The position numbers were made by a program, and so were the translations under genes. This document shows positions 60,238 through 64,000 of a DNA stretch of 64,000 nt, one piece after another. This DNA is from Chamaea fasciata (lineage: Eukaryota; Chordata; Aves; Passeriformes; Sylviidae), in the NCBI GenBank assembly GCA_029207755.1, contig JARCOQ010000002.1, positions 60,595,576-60,659,575 on the forward strand, in the 5' to 3' direction. Each line of letters begins with the position of its first letter. The first letter of the stretch is position 1. The notes under the pieces were generated by a model that saw nothing but the letters and a program-made list of their open reading frames with translations, made no database searches and was not told the origin of the DNA.

Positions 60238-61049
60238 TGTCTTGGTTTGGGAAGACAGGTATCTGCTAGGTAATAAAAAAAACCCCTGCAGTTTCTTTTG
60301 GGATGGAGAGTGTAAACTCCCCTCTCCACCCTTTTTTTTTTTCCTTTTTCAATTATAAATTACAATCAGAGGCTCTTAGGCAAAGATTTGGGAAATAGGA
60401 ATAGCAGTTCTTTACTAGTATGTATTACAAAGCAAACAAACACAAAAAAAAAACCCCCTCACCAAACAACTACAGCATTAATAACGAACGAAAACAGTAC
60501 CAAGAACCTTGAGGGCTTTGTTTCACAAAACCCAGGGCAATTTGGTTTCGGTGTCCCTGCAGGATCCTCAGAGCACCAAGCTGAAACAGTGGAAAAGTCC
60601 CGGGCTGGTAGCTGGGATGGCAGGGTGTGTCGGAAGGCAGGGGCAGGGTGTCCCGGCAGCGCAGGGAGTGCAGGGTCACACTGTAGCAAGAGGAGCAGCG
60701 CCGAAGAAGCCGAAGGCGAGGCAGTGCCTGGCCCAGCTCCCGCGTGTGGCAGAGAAACCTCAGGGTTCAGGCCGAACCGGTGATAGTAGATTTCCCAGGA
60801 CTGGATCCCTTTGGCCACAGTGAAACTCTTCCAGCCAGCAATAGCCGTTCTCCCTCTCCCTGAACACCGAAAAGAGAAGAGCCCGCAGCTGCCTCAAGCT
60901 CTGTTTTTACCTGCATTATCTCCCCCTTCCACCTTTGTCCACCTCTTTGTTTTGGTTAAGTACTCTCAAGTATCCAACACTTGGTCTCCTTGGTAACTTA
61001 TGGGGAAAAAATTCTTTAGAGAAGGAAAGAACAAACCTAACCCCCAACA
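60238..61049 (-). mobile_element. Solo LTR with perfect 5-bp TSD and CpG-rich core (family D)
   Basis: An 812-bp element whose plus strand starts TGTCTTGGTTTGG and ends CCCAACA, flanked by exact AACAG. On the minus strand it runs from TGTTGGGGGTTAGG, through a CpG-rich core (about 60540-60790), to a T-rich stretch with an AGTAAA variant polyadenylation signal near 60416-60411. Retained CpGs suggest a fairly recent insertion or low germline methylation. I recall this LTR as a common passerine type; the class name is not verified. Open frames of 119 aa (60459-60818 minus), 131 aa (60388-60783 plus) and 104 aa (60509-60823 plus) all lie inside the LTR and have no known domain. No retroviral gene adjoins it. 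Confidence 0.9.
60540..60790. promoter_or_regulatory. CpG-rich core of family D LTR
   Basis: CpG dinucleotides are frequent here (for example in CCCGGG, CCCGGCAGCG, GCGCCGAAG and CCGAACCGG) while the surrounding kilobases have almost none. It is the likely promoter part of the LTR. Activity cannot be judged from sequence. Confidence 0.6.
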
Positions 61050-61054
61050 AACAG
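61050..61054. repeat. Right target-site duplication AACAG
   Basis: Exact copy of 60233-60237. Confidence 0.9.
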
Positions 61055-62875
61055 TAAGAGTCTTTTCACTGCAATGATCAGTTATTATTCTTGTTATATT
61101 TTTACCATTGTTGGTATTATAATTTCAAATGTTAGCATGCTACAATTTGGTTATAAATAAACATGCATACTGAATTTCTTTTTGTGTCAATGTTCCTGAG
61201 CTTATAATCTCAAGAAGAGTCTGCAGGGAAAGACCCACCTTCCCTATGTCCTGAAGGTATTACACATAGTCTTCCTATATCATGCTTCTCATAATATTTT
61301 TTTAAAATCCTACAGTATCTTTGTACTCCTTCTGTAACTTTGCCTGTGACAGTGATCCTTTCTCTGATTTGTAGTCTATACTTTTTGTATGGCTGGTACC
61401 AAATAATTTCAACACCTTTGTCATGATATAATATTTAGAGTAACGAGCATAAACTTATCCTGGGCCAATTTAGTACATATTCATTTTTAAACTTCTCGGA
61501 GATCTCGCTAGATATCCTTCAGTTGAGGCTTATATACTTTCAATCACTTATCTTTTCATTAATATATCTAGTAGAATATAACTTTTAGCAATAAAATGAT
61601 CAGCTTTTCCTTTTCTTTTGTTGTCACTTTGTAAGGCATTTGTCACTTTCCTAAATGATTGTTTCGCTAAAAAAAAAACAAACATCCAGGTAAACTTTGT
61701 CCTTTTTAAATCCCTATACAATACTTTGTCCTTTTTGTGTGATGGTTCACTTTGAATAAAACTGTATTTTTCACTTAATTTTGCTTCAACATCTGATTGG
61801 TCTGGATAAGAGGCTCCCTGTTAATATTCTGAAATTTCTACAGATGATGTAGTCATTCGGTTTCCCCTGCTCATAGACAAAGTGAGAAAAAAATATTTGG
61901 GGAATTAATCAGAACACACGTGTTCTTCTTTAGTGCACAATGAGTCCCTCTCTCCAAAGTGTATATTTTTTCTCTTTTGACTAAGGGAGCTAAGACTGAT
62001 CTACAAGCTGAGTAATTATATTTGGTCTGGTGAAGTGCCTCCTCAATCTTTTTCAGTGGCAAACATCAAAAACTCTTTTTTTTTTTTTTAATTCTCTTAA
62101 TATTTTTTATTTTCACCTAGTCTGGAAAGAAAAACTTTTCCATGATATTTTACTGTATATAATAATATCTCTCTCCTCTGCTACTTTTGCTTTCTTTAAA
62201 AATGCCCAAAAGACAGTGTACACCGAAACCCAGATAAAAAATTCACACAACCATAAACAAAATATCACTAACTTTTATTTGAATGTCATCCTTATATCTT
62301 TCTGAAAATCCACACATTTTAAAAAGTAATAATTTCAGTTCATGGATATGAAACCTATTTCCAAAAAGCATCTAAATGGCTATTTTAGGGTATATACCTT
62401 TCTCTTTAAATAGCTTAGCGTTGCAGAGAATGATAAAACAAAGAACAAAGATGACATAAAGTCTTTCCAAAAAATCCCATCATGTCTGATTCTTTTTGAT
62501 ACACTTTTAACCTGGTAGTTAAAGCATAACATGCACCTTTCTCATCTACTCAACAGTATTTCTTCCAGTCGTGGATGGCATTTTATAAATTTAAGTGCAC
62601 TTATAATCCAGGAATGTTGCCTAGGTTTATTGTTGTCGGTTTTGATATCTAAGTCAGTTTGCATGCTGAAAATTTTAGTGCAGATATCAGTCATCAGGCA
62701 GACCTCCCAGAACTGTAAAATTATTTCTTCTAATGAGAAAGCCCAAAATAAGTTTAAATACATTCAATTGACATAATTTCAGAGAGTATATACCAGACTA
62801 CAGGCAAACCCATGGGTCCACTTTTAGCAACTCATGTTTCCTTTTCCTGAAGAAGGAAAATCTGCTTTTCAGCTT
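61055..62875. other. AT-rich non-coding DNA, nothing recognised
   Basis: Open frames of 63-91 aa (for example 62030-62305 plus, 62542-62763 minus) carry no domain. No repeat identified. Confidence 0.5.
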
Positions 62876-62985
62876 TCATAGAATGATGAAGGTTAGAAAA
62901 GACCTTGAAGACCACTAAGGCCATCCTTCAACAGAATATCACCATACACATTAACCATATCACAAAATGCCACATCTACTTGTGA
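62876..62985 (-). repeat. CR1 LINE 3' end fragment
   Basis: The plus strand starts TCATAGAATGATGAAGG, followed by 'aaaagaccttgaagaccac', 'ccatccttcaacagaata' and 'caaaatgccacatctact'. This is the reverse complement of a CR1 3' UTR. It stops where the family A LTR begins. Confidence 0.82.
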
Positions 62986-62991
62986 AAGATA

Positions 62992-63353
62992 TGTGCTGAT
63001 GTGGGCCTGTGTTTAGGGTTTGTGCTCTACACAGGGTTGACAAAATAGAGATTTTTGTCATCGTTGAACAGGGCTTACTCAAAGTCAAGGCCTTTTCTGC
63101 TTTTTATACTGCCAAGCTGACAAGGAAGCTGGGGGAGCTTGGGAGGTAGGGAGGGGACACAGACAGGACAGGTGACCCCAACGGACCAAATGGGCATTCC
63201 AAACCATATAGAATCATGCTCAGTTTATAAAATGGGGGGAAAAGGAGGAAGGGGGAGTTGTTTGGAGTGAGAGTATTTGTCTTCCCAAGTAACTGTAACA
63301 TGCTATGGGACCCTCCTAGAGATGGCTGAACACCTGCCTCCCCATGCGTAGTG
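62992..63353 (+). mobile_element. Family A (ERVL-like) LTR, 3'-interrupted
   Basis: Starts TGTGCTGATGTGGGCC, then 'gacacagacaggacaggtga', 'tcatgctcagtttataaaat' (TATA box at about 63224-63231), 'tttgtcttcccaagtaact' and 'gagatggctgaacacctgcc'. It stops at about 63353, before the U5 part that the 29-kb copy retains. The following sequence belongs to a different LTR, so this copy is either split by a nested insertion or cut by a deletion. Confidence 0.85.
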
Positions 63354-63375
63354 GTTTTTGTTCGATCACCATTTA

Positions 63376-64000
63376 TGTGGTGGTTTCAGTGTTCACCAAA
63401 TTTTGTTTTCCAACTGGGAGATAGGATTTTGGGAGAAAAAGGCGAAACAGGCTCAACTTAAAAGTAAAACAGATAGATTTTATTAACACACCCTAAGAAA
63501 AGAAAGGAGAAAAAAAAAATGAGACATTCAAACACCTTCCCCCCTCACCCCAAACTGTCCATTTTTTACACTCAACACAGAGAGAAAACTATGATTTTCA
63601 ATCATTTGCCACCATTTAAACACAATCCTGCATCACTTTGGGAGAGAAGTTTCTCTAGAGTTTATGAAGAACACACCATAAGGAAAGGTTTGGTGGCTCT
63701 CAATGTCACAAATCTGTAACCGCTTGGAATTTTGCAGATTATGTGCAGTCCCACCCATATAACAGTTTCCCATGCTGCTTATGGGCCTCCGCATGTTTGG
63801 GGTATCGTTTTAAAAATGCTTTCCTAGTATAAAACAAGGATTCTCTTCTTCTATCTCTAAAATCGTCTCTATCTGAAAAGAAATAGGGACCTTTTATGCC
63901 CAGGAGCCGGGGCCTAATCACCTCCTCTCCAGAATCATTGTTGTCTCAAAGGCTGAGACTTCCTTATTTTTTCCCAGGAGCCAGGGACATACTCTAGTCA
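63376..64000 (-). mobile_element. Third LTR type (family E), runs off the window
   Basis: The plus strand starts TGTGGTGGTTTCAGTG and continues with 'ccaactgggagataggattt', 'ctcaacttaaaagtaaaaca' and 'gattttattaacacacc'. The last holds AATAAA on the minus strand near 63486-63480. A minus-strand GCATAAAAGG near 63899-63890 is a TATA candidate. The remaining end lies beyond 64000, so I cannot tell whether it is a solo LTR or the end of a provirus. Small open frames (66 aa plus, 60 aa minus) inside it have no known domain. Confidence 0.72.

Noticed and set aside
60388..60823. Overlapping 131-, 104- and 119-aa frames as a gene on a CpG island
   Set aside because: All lie within a solo LTR bounded by an exact target duplication; GC-rich LTR sequence makes long chance frames on both strands.
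1..64000. An endogenous provirus with gag, pol or env
   Set aside because: All LTRs look solo or fragmentary. I saw no protease, reverse transcriptase or integrase motif in any frame apart from a weak CR1-type FANDT at about 40920-40935.
1..64000. tRNA genes, CRISPR arrays, bacterial operons
   Set aside because: No T-arm/B-box pattern fitting a tRNA, no regularly spaced repeats, and composition and repeats are those of a vertebrate nuclear genome.

Overview
The window looks like nuclear DNA from a bird, most likely a passerine. The evidence is its repeats. There are several chicken-repeat-1 (CR1) LINE tails, two of them ending in the octamer-like ATTCTAT(A/G) end typical of CR1. There are also at least six families of solo long terminal repeats (LTRs) of the kinds common in songbird genomes. 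Family assignments rest on recalled repeat consensus sequences, not on a database search. The background is AT-rich, with microsatellites and low-complexity tracts.

I find no convincing protein-coding gene, tRNA, rRNA or CRISPR array. All open frames are short (171 aa at most). They are either explained by LTRs, CR1 or low-complexity DNA, or show no recognisable domain. The window is best read as intergenic or deep-intronic DNA in which the visible structure is repeat archaeology.

Layout: 1-3200 is AT-rich DNA with a CR1 scrap, an (AAT)18 microsatellite and a perfect 12-bp inverted repeat. At 3201-3725 lies a CpG-retaining solo LTR (minus strand). 3726-16736 is mostly unique DNA with one CR1 scrap and an unclassified GC-elevated patch near 13.3-13.6 kb. 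16737-17505 is an ERVL-like LTR ('family A') split by a 402-bp solo LTR with a 6-bp target-site duplication (TSD). At 18189-18585 there is a second family A LTR with a perfect 5-bp TSD. 21828-22686 is another large LTR fragment, followed by a CR1 3' end (to 23492). A CR1 tail ends at 27724, and family A LTRs lie at 28883-29414, 34690-34907 and 39305-39851. A rearranged CR1 lies at about 40480-40960. 41-57 kb is mainly unique DNA with microsatellites and one weak LTR-like patch near 49.5 kb. Two clean solo LTRs with 5-bp TSDs follow at 57443-57970 and 60238-61049. The window ends in a CR1 / family A LTR / third LTR mosaic (62876-64000).

The elements do not work together as a pathway. Their interest lies in insertion order, intact duplication scars, retained promoter signals (TATA boxes, polyadenylation signals, one CpG-rich LTR) and a recurring A-run/C-run low-complexity motif. 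I did not find a new biological system, and I saw no intact retroviral gene.
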